From NCBI GenBank assembly GCA_016584495.1, contig WAID01000007.1, positions 3,706,001 through 3,770,000 of the forward strand: 64,000 nt of DNA. Direction: 5' to 3'. Position numbers and translations under genes: made by a program. Shown piece by piece: positions 23,939-34,046 of this stretch. The stretch's first letter is position 1. Each line of letters starts with the position of its first letter. The DNA comes from Celoporthe dispersa. Taxonomy: Eukaryota; Ascomycota; Sordariomycetes; Diaporthales; Cryphonectriaceae. The notes under the pieces were generated by a model. The model was not told where the DNA came from and ran no database searches. It saw nothing but the letters and a program-made list of their open reading frames with translations.

Positions 23939-25252
23939 TTAATCCCAGTGGTAAGTGATGTTGAGGCCAACACTCGGCCCTTCCTCCTCACAGGTCGTGT
24001 TCAGCGCCAGGTTCTGGGGCGCATCCCACTCACCGCCCGTGCAGGTGCTGAACTGGTCGCCGTCCACACAGAGCAGGTAGCCATCCGTGCATGGGCTAGC
24101 CAGCGAGGTGGTGCCCGAGGGCAAGGCTGCGGAGGCTGTGGAGGATGCAGCCGCAGACGGGGTCTGGTAGGCAGGTATGCTGTATGGTGAAGAAGATGCA
24201 GCCACGCCAGATGGTCCCAGGGTTGCTGTGGAAGAGGCTGTGGCAGGAGCCTGTGTCGTGAGGCTGCTCGCAGCCGTCGTATAGTCCACAGCACTCGAAG
24301 AAGGAGATGAACCAGCGCCTCCTGAGGGGTTCGAGCCCACACTTCCTCCGTACGAAGGAAGAGCCGTGCCAACCGCCGTAGCAGTAGTAGCCGAAGGCTG
24401 GCCAGTGGCGACAGCACTGCTCGTCCCCGCGGCCGAAGCAGCGCCGTTGTTTCGCGGGTTTCCGTCGCAAGCCTGAGCGAACAGGTTGTCCTGGCCGTTG
24501 GGATAGCTGACGGAATTTCCAGGGTAAGGATAGGCGATGGCGACCTGCTCGTACAGCGCCTCAGAGGTCGTACAGCCGTTGCTGGCGCTGCCGATGTTGG
24601 CAAGAAACAGATCCGGGTAGGTCGTCTCGGCAGCCCTGGCCTTGGTCCTCTTTCGGGAGTTCTCCCTCCTCTGGGCCCTTCTCGACGAGCCGGTGGTGGT
24701 GCCGCTGCCATCGGTGACAGTGACAGGCGCACAGTTCATGTAGAACTCAGGAGACCCTGCAATGCGGTTCACCCAGGTCCAGGCCCAGGTGTACTCACCA
24801 GGCGCAAAGTCGTCCGGGATCGTGAAGGTATACGTATCCGGGTCCTGGCCCGGCTCGAGGTTCCCCGTGACGTTGGCCTTGGGACAGCCGCCCTCGATGG
24901 AGTGGATGACCTTCCAGGCCGAGTCGCTGGTGGGCGCGTGGCCCTCGGTCAGGGCAAACTGGCAGCTGCCGCCGCCGTGCACCGCCCAGCCCGCGAAGGA
25001 GACAGTCTGCTCCTCGCCGATGGCCATCTCGGTGGCCGTGCCGTTGATGACGAAGGCGTCGCCCTGTGGTACCTTGCATGGGTAGTCGGAGCCGTCTGGG
25101 TTGAGAGGGTTTGTGGGGCCGTATTCATCCCAGTTGTATGGGGTTGGGTTCACCAGCTGGACGTGGCGCTTGTGAATGGTGGTGTCGGCACTGGTGAGGG
25201 AAGAGGTGAGCAGCAACAGGGCTGCCAAGGCGGCCCTGCGTGGTGTCTTCAT
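23939..25252 (-). CDS. AA11 lytic polysaccharide monooxygenase with C-terminal X278-like module
   Basis: Intact single exon; starting at 25252 gives 437 residues, and an in-frame ATG at 25270 is an alternative. Residues 1-22 form a signal peptide, followed by DTTIHKR and then HVQLVNPTPY. The catalytic domain has the AA11 signatures GSDYPCK, WAVHGGGSCQ, HSIEGGCP, TWAWTWVNRI and FYMNCAP. By family alignment the copper ligands are His30 (His1 of the mature protein) and His92, with Tyr171 axial. His30 follows a Lys-Arg pair rather than a signal-peptidase site, implying Kex2 maturation. A Ser/Thr/Ala-rich linker of ~120 residues leads to a ~50-residue Cys-rich end (SPCTDGYLLCVDG, FSTCTGGEWD), matching the X278 module common in AA11 enzymes. 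AA11 enzymes oxidatively cleave chitin, so fungal cell-wall remodelling is the likely role. Confidence 0.88.
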   Translation of the reverse strand: MKTPRRAALAALLLLTSSLTSADTTIHKRHVQLVNPTPYNWDEYGPTNPLNPDGSDYPCKVPQGDAFVINGTATEMAIGEEQTVSFAGWAVHGGGSCQFALTEGHAPTSDSAWKVIHSIEGGCPKANVTGNLEPGQDPDTYTFTIPDDFAPGEYTWAWTWVNRIAGSPEFYMNCAPVTVTDGSGTTTGSSRRAQRRENSRKRTKARAAETTYPDLFLANIGSASNGCTTSEALYEQVAIAYPYPGNSVSYPNGQDNLFAQACDGNPRNNGAASAAGTSSAVATGQPSATTATAVGTALPSYGGSVGSNPSGGAGSSPSSSAVDYTTAASSLTTQAPATASSTATLGPSGVAASSSPYSIPAYQTPSAAASSTASAALPSGTTSLASPCTDGYLLCVDGDQFSTCTGGEWDAPQNLALNTTCEEEGPSVGLNITYHWD

Positions 25253-25311
25253 GGTGCTGCGGTCAATCATCTTGGCTGCGTTTCTTCCGTGTTGTGTATG
25301 TTTGGTGTAAG

Positions 25312-25349
<38 letters not shown>

Positions 25350-26780
25350 GTAAGTCGGCCAAGCTGGTCTTGGGTAGGAAGTTTATGAGAATTGTGACTG
25401 TGGTGAGAGAGTGACTGTCTTCTTCTCGTTCCCCTTTCGTTGCGAGAGGCCGGGCTGGTTGTGTACAGAGAGATAGAGAGCAGTGGGAATGAGTGGACGC
25501 CTACTGTCTTATAGGCAAGATGGCCGACTGAACAATTCGAATGCCTCTTCAAGAGAGCGAGTGGCGACACCAGCGCTGTCGGAAGGGAATGTGAAGAGAC
25601 CGCAAAAGCAGCTCAGCTGTTTATAAACAACACAAGTGTTGCGAGATGAAGAATTACAACAAGCTTAGGGACGAAAAGGATGAAGTAAAACGTAGCGAGT
25701 GTATGTGGAGAACATAATAGCTTCGTTCAAAGGAAGGCAGGGGGGGGGGAAGAAACAGAGGTAAAGAGAAGAAAAAGAAAAGAAAGAAAAAAAAAGCCTC
25801 GAGTGATTCATTCACAGAAATCATGGCACCTGTTCACCAACAGCAACAGACAAGAGGGTAAATCTGTTCAAAGGGATTGAGCCCCTCGAAATGCCGTCGT
25901 CGTTTCGAGCCGGACGCCTGCATGATCAATGTCTCGCTCTCATTCGCCGTGTCGTGAGCCGTGGGAGGCGTCGGAATAGGGGCTCCACGCCCAATCAATC
26001 CCTCGAATCAGGAATCGCCTTCTCGTGGCGCCCATCAGCTGCTGGCGCCACCCTCTGTGATGCGACCACCTGCTTACTTGCTTCTCGCTCTGTCTGCCTG
26101 CCATACAGGAGCAGCAGAGGGCAGGAAAGAAGAAGCTTGCTTGCATTAGCTTGCGGTACCTGCATGAAACAAGTGCCCGATCGTTTCTTCCTCGGTCCGA
26201 GGGCGAGTCTGGGGGCGTTTCAGTCAACGTCAGGATCCGAAAAGGGGGGCTGCCCAGGACCAGGAGGAGGAATAAATCAAGGGCTGCTAACATGTACGGA
26301 TGAACTGATCCAGCGCATCCTCCTTGAGGAAATCCTTCTACTGTATGTATGTACCACGAGCAGGCTGCTCGCGTTGCATCCTATGAGATCCATGTCACGA
26401 AACTGCAGCCGGAGGAACCCGGAGGCTCTGAATAAGCTCTCTGCACAAGAAGGATTGACTAAAGTACCTTGACTCAACCCGAGACTGCTGGCAGGACGCA
26501 GGGAGGGGAAGATCTGGCTTGCACCGCTCAGCGGTGGGAACTATATCAGGATTCCCACAGAGTTAGCAATTCCGAGTCAGTCCAACGGCTCACGAGGACA
26601 TGATCACGTAGTAAAAAATTTATGGACACTTTTGAGATAAGACAAACTTGGAGCCAGGTGTTATTCACTGAAAATTGCCCTGCGTTGGTGGATTATGGAT
26701 GCATCGCGGCCTTGACCTGCTGTTGCATCACGTATCAAGTCATCATCCAGTATGCTCGTGCACGCACCCTCCTCAGGCCC
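25253..26780. other. Upstream region of the AA11 gene and 3' flank of the alpha/beta hydrolase
   Basis: No supported gene. It contains the TG tract of the AA11 leader, a TTTATAAAC box near 25620 that could serve as TATA for the AA11 gene, and a purine tract at 25740-25795. Open frames here show no recognisable protein. Confidence 0.5.
25314..25347 (-). repeat. (TG)n microsatellite, CA in the AA11 mRNA sense
   Basis: A 34-base TG run lies about 60 bases upstream of the AA11 start codon. On the coding strand it reads as a CA leader, like the one before the GH79 gene. Confidence 0.85.
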
Positions 26781-27715
26781 TCATGAGCCCCGGCACAGGT
26801 TCTGCGACCTGACCTTCCACCCCAGACGCCTGTACTCCCCCACCATCCTCGCCCCAGCCGCCTCCTCGCCCTTCAGCACATAGTCCAGCCAGTCCACCGC
26901 AGCCCGCCCAAACCTGCCCCCCTTTTCGTCCTCGTCATAGAATGTGCCCATGTGTCCAACATCCAGGTTCCCCATCCAGGCCGACAGATCCTTGGGCAGC
27001 AGGTCCCAGTCCATCTCGGCATTCCGATGCGCCAGGTCCGCAGGACCGCCGACGAAGAAGAACACCGGCACCGTCAACCCTCTCACCTGGTCCACCTTGT
27101 CCGCCGGCCGAAAGATCAGGCCCGAGTTGAATACCCCGACCGTCCTCACCCTGTCCCTGGCCCCCTCCGCCTGTGCCTTGGCCTCAGCACCGCGGCCGCC
27201 GCGTACGCATCAATGGCCCCTTTGCTCTGCCCCGCCAGCGCGATCCTCGACCCATCGACGTGCGACCGCACATCCCCGGCGTCCAGCGGTCCCTGCTGCT
27301 GCCTCTGCCTCGCCTCCGCAGCGACCACCCAGGCCACGGCCTCCAGCAGGGCCCCCTCATCCACCTGCTGCAGCCTCGCCACGCCCGCCCAGGTCCCCTC
27401 GTCCCCGGGGCCCCCGTTGGCAATGACGATATAGCCGTGCGAGGCAATCTCCCTCAGGAAACAGCCAAACATCAGGCCCCACGCCAGGCCCATCCCGTTC
27501 GCCCACACCAGCACGGGGAGTTTTTCATCCTGGCCGAGGGCGCTCGGGTGCGGCGTGTAGATGGTGTGGTTCCGGAGTGTCGGGTGGACGAGGTACGAGG
27601 CCGGGCCGTAGATGCCGGTGCCGCCTGGGTCGAGAGTTCGGGTGGTGAAGAAGTGTTTGGTGCCTTTGTGGAAGGCGGAGGCGAAGTCTGTGATGTTGGT
27701 CAAGGAGGAGAACAT
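26781..27715 (-). CDS. Alpha/beta hydrolase (chlorophyllase/dienelactone-hydrolase-like), frame-broken
   Basis: The N-terminal part begins MFSSLTNITDFASAFHKGTK at 27715. It includes LPVLVWANG (first strand), an oxyanion-type NGGPGDEGTW segment and the nucleophile elbow GQSKGA (GxSxG). The frame stops at 27146, but the next frame continues the same fold: VFFFVGGPADLAHRNAEMDW, then VGHMGTF with the probable catalytic His, and a C-terminal helix. Joining them needs a one-base shift around 27185-27195 (GCGGCCGCGG on the coding strand); no intron fits in the ~20-base overlap. The product would be about 310 residues. No signal peptide is seen, so it is probably cytosolic. The substrate is unknown. 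Confidence 0.72.
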
Positions 27716-28258
27716 TGGAGGTGGTTGTTGTTGGCTGAGGAGTGAGCGAGAAAGAAGACAAAATAAAAGAAAAGGCCTGTTGTTGGTGTAGGGAAGACAA
27801 GGGTGCTGTAAGATGTTTATAGGGAGGGGTCCTGAAAACTGGGCCTGGGCTATCAAGAGACGAGTTTCAATGCTTCTATGTAGCACTGTGGGGGGGGGGG
27901 GGTTGCAGCGCCTAATGAACGAACCACCCAAGCACCGGGGGGGGAGGGGGAGGGGCAAAAACCAACGTCACAGGCGACCCGTAATACTTGATTCTCAGAA
28001 TGACCTACCAAGACAGAAAACACTGGAAGCGGTTGAGGAGGGTGCAAGAAGGAGTAGTGATTTTCTCTCTCTCTCTCTTTTTTTCCCTTCTTCTTCTCTT
28101 CTTTTCTTTTTCTCTCATCTTGTCTTTCTTTACAGGTCATAGGTTTGAGCAGAGAATGCTTGCCCAGCTCTCATCCGCTGCCTCTGGTTTCCGCCGAGTC
28201 CAGCTCATATCAGCAGCCCCCCGGTTTTGCTTTCCACCGCGCTGCACCCATCATCAGG
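27716..28258. other. Short intergenic region with G-runs
   Basis: No gene. It contains the hydrolase promoter, G-runs near 27891-27902 and 27940-27955, and a CT-rich block (28062-28120) just beyond the end of the LdhA-like gene. Confidence 0.5.
27816..27823 (-). promoter_or_regulatory. TATA-like box of the alpha/beta hydrolase gene
   Basis: CTATAAAC on the minus strand lies about 105 bases upstream of the start codon at 27715. Spacing fits a fungal core promoter; the call is by motif only. Confidence 0.4.
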
Positions 28259-29316
28259 TCAGACATTGCGCACAGGCCCCGAGTCACTCCTGAGCAGCGG
28301 GTTCTCGACCAAGGAGTTCCCGCACGGCCTGCCCTCCACAAAATCCTCCAGATTCCTTAAGGTACACTCTGCAATCTCCGTAAGGGCTTCCCTAGTGAAG
28401 AAAGCCTGGTGACCACAGATGATGACATTGGGGAACGTCATGAGCCGCATGAGGTCGTCGTCCTCGATGATCGTGTCGGAGTGGTCCTTGTAGAAGATCT
28501 TACCCTCGCCCTCGTACACGTCGAGGGCCAGCCCGCTCCAGCTCGCGGTCCTTGAGGGCCCGGATGACGCTCCTGGTGTCGATCAGGGCACCGCGGCTCG
28601 TGTTGACCAACATAGCGCCCGGCTTCATCTTCTTGAGCGCCGCGCCGTTGATGATATGCCTGGTGTGGGGCACCAGGGGGCAGTGCAAGCTGATAAAGTC
28701 CGACGAGGCGAGCACCGTGTCAAAGTCCGCATATGTTCCGTATTTTCTGAACTCATCATTCTCGTGCGGGTCGAAGGCGATGACCCTGCACCCGAAGCCG
28801 TTCATGATCCGGGCCAGGCATACCCCGATCCTGCCGGTCCCGCAGATGCCCACCGTCTTGCCGTGCAGGGTCGTCCCCAGCAGGCCGTCCAGGCTGAAGT
28901 TGCCCTCGCGCACCCGGTTGTAGGCCCTGTGCGTCTTGCGGTTCAGCGTCTGGATCAGCGCCACCGCGAACTCGGCCACCGCCTCGGGCGAGTAGCTGGG
29001 CACGTTGGCCACGAAGAGGCCCAGCTCCCTGGCCCTGTCCAGGTCGACGTTGTTGAAGCCTGCGCAGCGGGAGGAGGATGGCCCGGACGCCATGCTGGTG
29101 GAGGGCCTCCAGGATGGGTGCCGAGAGGTCATCGTTGACGAAGGCGCACACGGCTGTGGTCCCGGCGGCCAGGGACGCAGTGTCTGAGGAGAGAGGGAAG
29201 TCGTGGAAGACCAGCTGGATCTCGGTGACCGCGGCGCCGGACGAGCTGCGCGCCTCATGAGCAGCTATGATGTACTCCTTGTCGTAAGGGTGCGCGTTGA
29301 AGATTGAGAGCCTCAT
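28259..29316 (-). CDS. D-2-hydroxyacid (D-lactate) dehydrogenase, bacterial LdhA-like, frame-broken
   Basis: The protein starts MRLSIFNAHPYDKEY at 29316 and should be about 352 residues. Three frames together carry the LdhA pattern: AGFNNVDLDRARELGL, VPSYSPEAVAEFAVAL and NRKTHRAYNRVREGNFSLDG. The NAD-binding GICGTGRIG follows, then FISLHCPLVPHTRHI, VNTSRGALIDT (catalytic Arg) and DVYEGEGKIFYKDHSD. ICGHQAFFTREALTEIA holds the catalytic His. Shifts of one base are needed near 29065-29075 and 28528-28540. The DVYE...FF/Y and GHQAF blocks are closer to enterobacterial fermentative LdhA (pyruvate + NADH to D-lactate) than to fungal glyoxylate or formate dehydrogenases of the superfamily. No targeting signal is seen, so it is likely cytosolic. 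Confidence 0.8.
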
Positions 29317-30076
29317 CTTGCCTGGCTGGGAAGCTGTGCCTGGGATCGCGAGAGGCCGTAGGATGGCCGTCAGGAGACAAGATGGAGGAGGGTCTCCCGG
29401 CTCCTAAATATGGTCTGGTCTGCTAATGATGGTCTGGTGTTGTTGGTTCCTGTTAGGAGGAATGCAGGTGACGTGAGGACGAGAGGATGCGACATGTCTC
29501 TCGGCTCTCCCTCTCTTTTTTGGTCTGGTCTCGAGGAAGCTTATTATGGCGCGATCAGCCTGCCCTGCGCCTTCCCGGCTCTGCTCCTTCCCGGTTCTTC
29601 TCCTTGCTGGATGCACGGCAGGTGCAAGTAAGAGCGTAAGCAACATGACGACAGAAAAAGGGTGTGCCAAGCTTGTAAGCGTGTCTTGGCTGTGAGTGGT
29701 TGGCACTTTCCTCTGGTCTGAATTGCGTGCACCTTTTTGGCGAATATTTGAGAAAAAGAAAAAGAAAAAGAAGAAAAGAAAAGAGAAGGAAAGCAGGAGA
29801 GAAGAGATGATGATTGAGCTCTGTCCTGTGTGATGATCGAGCACAGTGTTCACCCGACTATGGTGCCTATGGGCTGCGAAACACGCTCATACTGCCTCCC
29901 AAGCAAATCATGCAATCATAAGTAATTGTTCACCCGAGTAAGAAGAAAAGAGAGAGAAAAAGAAAAGGGTCTCTATTGCAGAAGAGAGTGTCCAGATAGG
30001 TCGAGAGGCCAACGTGAAGAAAACAGCTGGTAGCCTGTGAGGATCGACCTCAAGGAGCCATCACCAAAAATGACTA
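29317..30076. other. Intergenic region between LdhA-like and DUF3237 genes
   Basis: No supported gene. It is the promoter side of the LdhA-like gene and the 3' flank of the DUF3237 gene, with an A/G-rich tract at 29750-29800. Confidence 0.5.
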
Positions 30077-30982
30077 TCAAAGCAGCCGGTAGCCATCATA
30101 GATCACTACCATCCTCGTCAGCCACACAACCAACTCTACTCCACCACAGATAACCTCTCCAGTGAGAGCACCATACACACACATGCACCAAGAAAAAGAA
30201 AAAAAAGGAAGAAAAAACTCACCTGCTGCACCCCTCCTGATGCCACTCCCAATCCACATGCCCGAGTTCACCCACCGATACCTCTCATCCCCCGTCTCCA
30301 GCCTGACAAACAGCCGAAACCGGTACTCGGACGCGTCCACCTTGTCGCCCTCCACGGGGTCCAGCAGCCTGCTCAGCACGTCCGCCGGCCCCGTCCTCCA
30401 CCCTTCCGTGCGAACCATGATGTGGGCCGGCTCGGCGTCGTCTGTGGCGAGGAGGTACCGCGTGTCTACGAACGTGGACTTGTCTCCAGTGAGGAGCTGC
30501 GCGTCTTGGCCGCCTGGCTGTGTTTTTTTTTTTTTTTGTTGGTATCATCATAACCCAAGACGATTTGTTTGTCAGATCATGCCGCAGCTGATCAACTCTG
30601 AGGGTCCCATAAAGTGTAGGGAAAAATAGTCTCTACGCACCACGATCTTTCCTCGTCCCCAGGTGGCGCTCCAGTTCCCTCCACATATCCCGACCCAGTT
30701 CCGCTCGCCCCAGCAGCTCTGGCCCAGCGACACCTTGCGCTCCAGCCTGGCCGACAGCCGGAAGTCGTGGGCGATCCTGGGCAGCGGCAGGTCGATGCTC
30801 TGGGCGAGACTGGCCGAGGGGAGACCGGAAAGAATCGCCTGTGTCTCCTCGGCAAGGCCACGTGGGGCGTGGTCACCGAGCTGAGACGGAGGCGAGGGTC
30901 CTTGCTGCTGCTGCTGGGCCTCGGAGGATAAGACGGGGAGGAAGGCGTCGCCGTCTGCGGCGGTGGGTGGTGGCTGGGCCAT
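30077..30982 (-). CDS. DUF3237 family protein
   Basis: Three exons: 30982-30641, 30517-30223 and 30105-30077. The introns are 123 bases (donor GTGCGT, acceptor preceded by an A-rich run) and 117 bases (donor GTGAGT). The product has 221 residues. About 60 Pro/Gln-rich residues (with QQQQQ) come first. The domain is then complete: HDFRLSARLERKVSLG, then CGGNWSATWGRGKIV, PGGQDAQLL, DTRYLLATDD, IMVRTEGWRTGP, YRFRLFVRLETGDERYRWVN and SGIRRGA-(V)IYDGYRL. The start at 30982 was chosen over an ATG three codons upstream; both are possible. DUF3237 proteins are small beta-barrel proteins of unknown biochemical role, often found near aromatic-degradation genes. The frame is intact. Confidence 0.82.
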
Positions 30983-32327
30983 GGTGCTCACAGAGAGAGA
31001 GAGGACTTTTCTACGCCAAGGCGAACCTGTTCAACTTGCCGAGGTTCTTTGTATAGAAAAACATACGTTGCTGGAGGGTGGAAAAAGGTGACGTCGACGG
31101 GATCCGGACGTCACAAAATTATCTACGGTGGATCTCGGCAGTTGACCTCTGCGGGTCTCGGCTCGGAGAGCCCACTTCTATGGTCTCTATACTTTAAGTA
31201 ACCGCATTGAATATAATATCGAGCGGGACAGGTGGTCGTTTGTCTAGGTGAGCCCTTATTCATCATCGCCCTTGACTCCGGCACTGCTCCTAGGCTTGGC
31301 TTGAGGGAGATCTGACTCCTCTTGGTGTTCGAAATCTGAGGCTGGGTGTGACATTGTTGAGTGTATAATACGAGTAACCTAGCTAGAGGGGAAGAGTCCA
31401 TCACTAAGTCAGATATGTCCTCGAGCGATGAGGTCCATCGGATCTTAGAAATATCCTCCTTTCGTCATAGAAGACCACAAATTGCAGAGTATCTCCTGCC
31501 ACCCGCCTCGTGCCCTGAGATCTGTACGACATGCCACACCGGATGCTGCTAGGTTATTTATTGACCTGCCCAGCCAACCGCTTCCAGGGCCAGGACATTC
31601 TCCCCGACGAGATTTTTCCTTGGCGGAGTCGTAAAGGATCTGTTCCGGCCTTTGGCTGTCCGAATGAGCCTCACTACAAGCATACTGAGGATACTAGACC
31701 AACATGAAATGAAGAGGAGGTAGAGCAGGACACACTCGGGTTTGCCTCGAGTGTTATTACTTGGGACTTCTCGGGCCGCCAACCGTTGAAACTGTAAAGA
31801 GATATTCAGGGGCAGGTGGACGTACGAGGCAGACAGGCGTACAAGATGCATCAGATTATGCAGCACACGTGCGCACGCACGAACAAAGAGCATGAGAGAA
31901 GGTATTCGCTCTAAACCCCTCCCTTTGATCACACAATGTTGACAACGAAATCAGGTATTGGTATCAGAACTACCTATAAAGGTCATCCCTATAACCTCGA
32001 CCTATAGTAGAACCCTTGGGCCGAAAAGTCAAGGACAGAAAAAGAGAGATGAACGCCACCTGCGCCGAAGCTGGGATATAGAACCGTAGAGACAAGACCA
32101 TTTTCCTCGGCTCCGTCAATCAGCGGCCGCCTTTCAGATGAAAAGAATACCTTTCCAGTTGTTGGGGAAAAAAGAAATAGAAGAAGAGAAAAGTCGGGTC
32201 GTGGGACCCTACAGCAGGCGTAGAGGCTACCATTTACTCCGGAAGAAAAGGGAGAAAGAATTGGTGTCCCGAGTGAGCTCCCGGGAGATTGACACAAACA
32301 CGAAGGAGAGGTGGGGCCCTGAACTTC
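30983..32327. other. Intergenic region between DUF3237 and MFS genes
   Basis: No supported gene. It includes the promoter of the DUF3237 gene and the 3' flank of the MFS gene. The short open frames here have no recognisable features. Confidence 0.5.
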
Positions 32328-34046
32328 TCATGTCGTGTACAAAAAGTCGGGCCGCATGTCGCCCAGGGCCTCGAGCTCAGGCTCCGACTTGCCCTCGGCC
32401 CAGCCGTCCCGCCTCCCCCTCGAGGCGCCGCTTGTTCTCGGCACGCAGCAGCAGCGTCATGAGCAGTGACCCACCAAAGAGAAAGAGCACCATATAGGCG
32501 ATGATGACGCCGTGGCCCTGGTAGTACCGCGGGGCCTGGAAGAAGACGTTGGACGAGACGATGCCGTTGAGGTTGCCCCAGCCGATGACGAAGCCCAGAA
32601 CGACACCGCGCTTGTAGACACCCTCGATGTTGTTGGCCATCCAGGTGATGGTGTTTGCGATGCACGGGTAGATGCCCAGGGCGCCCAGAAAGGTTCCCGC
32701 ATACTGTACCGCCGCGTTGCTGGAGCCGATGAGCATGCTGAAGCCTACGATGCCCAGCACGGAGACGGCGATGTTGCAGATGCCACGGGCTCGGGTGCGG
32801 TCCGCCACAAACCCGATGGCGATGGTGAGGGCGGCGGCGGCGGCGTAGGGGGGCACGCTGAGGAGCTGGGACTTGACGGTCGAGCCGCCCGTGATGCCCA
32901 GGTTGGAGATGATGCTGGGGAGGAACAGGCTGAAGGCGTAGAGAGGCATGTCGCAGCCCATGTAGATGACCATGCCGAGCCACATCTTCCAGTCGCGCAA
33001 GGCCTGCCAGAAGTAGCGCATCCTGAACTCCTCGTGCGAGGCTGAGGACTGCTGGTCCAGCTTCAGGCGCCGGATGACGCGCGCGCGGTCCTCGGGGACA
33101 GGAACTTGGCCACGTCTGGGAAGTCATGCACCATCCAGAAGGACACGACGCCGATAACGATCGTGAGGAGTCCCTCCAGGATGAAGATCCACGCCCAGCC
33201 GGGCCGTCCGCCGATCCCGTCCATCTTCTCGATGGCGGCAGCGAGGAGGCCACCAAACGAGCCAGAGAGAGCGGCAGCCGAGAAGAAGATAGCCTAGAGG
33301 CCGGACAGGTTAGAGAGCACTGAGAGAAAAGACACACGGAGAGAGAGAGAGAGAGAGAGAGAAACAAGACACCTACTGCTCGAACGCCAAACTCGGATCG
33401 CTTGTACCAACAGGACAGGTAGTAGTTGATGCCAGGGGAAAAGACCGGCCTCTGTGAGACCGAGAAACCAACGGGCAGCCATGAGACCAGACCACTTCTT
33501 GACGAAACCCATACCAAGCATGCTGCAGCCCCATCCGATCCTAGTCCCACAAGCGTCAGTACTTTGCTCTTTCTTTTCTTTCTTTTTTTCCTTCTTCTTT
33601 TCATCCCCACCCTTGCTCTCGTCGTCCCACAGAACCATCCTCCAGTCTCGACAGGGTTCTGCTTACATGATGAGTGGGATGAACTTGGAAGGTCGAAGTT
33701 TCTTGAGCAGAATGTTGGTGAGAGGCTCGAAGACGGCATACGAGACAAAGAAGATGGTCAGGCTGGAGTTGTACTGCTGAGTGGTGATGCCGATGCCAAC
33801 GGGCGGAGCGGCCACGAGGCCGGCGATCTTGGCATTACCGATGTTGGTGCGGTCGAGGAAGGCCATCAAGTACAGGAGGCAGAGCCAGGGGATGAGGATC
33901 CAGTCGAGGCGCCAGACCAGCTTGCGGTCTATGGCAGCCTTTTCCTGGTCCGAGAGGCCGGCATCAGGGTCCTCGGGAAGGTCTCCCAGGGTGCCGACAA
34001 AGTTCTGGCGCAGCTCGCTGGCCTTCTCCGTGTCGTTGTCACTCAT
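32328..34046 (-). CDS. MFS transporter, anion:cation symporter (Dal5/Tna1-like) family, frame-broken
   Basis: Exons are 34046-33667, 33540-33377 and 33293-32328. The introns are 126 bases (donor GTAAGC) and 83 bases (donor GTAGGT, with a CT microsatellite on the coding strand). The N-terminal tail is acidic. TM1 carries LYLMAFLDRTNIGNAKIAGL, the hallmark of the ACS family (allantoate, nicotinate and other carboxylate permeases). Later pieces include GLMAARWFLGLTEAGLFP, GINYYLSCWYKRSEFGVRA, WAWIFILEGLLTIVIGVVSF and ITWMANNIEGVYKRGV. One-base shifts are needed near 33430-33443 (LFP|GIN), 33091-33100 (SP|EDRARV, at a GGGG run) and 32400-32420. The last restores an acidic tail ending DMRPDFLYTT. 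With these about 12 helices are expected. It probably imports an organic anion at the plasma membrane. Confidence 0.8.

Noticed and set aside
23939..25252. AA9-type LPMO or endoglucanase
   Set aside because: The motif set (GSDYPCK, HGGGSCQ, EGGCP, FYMNCAP and an X278-like tail) is that of AA11.
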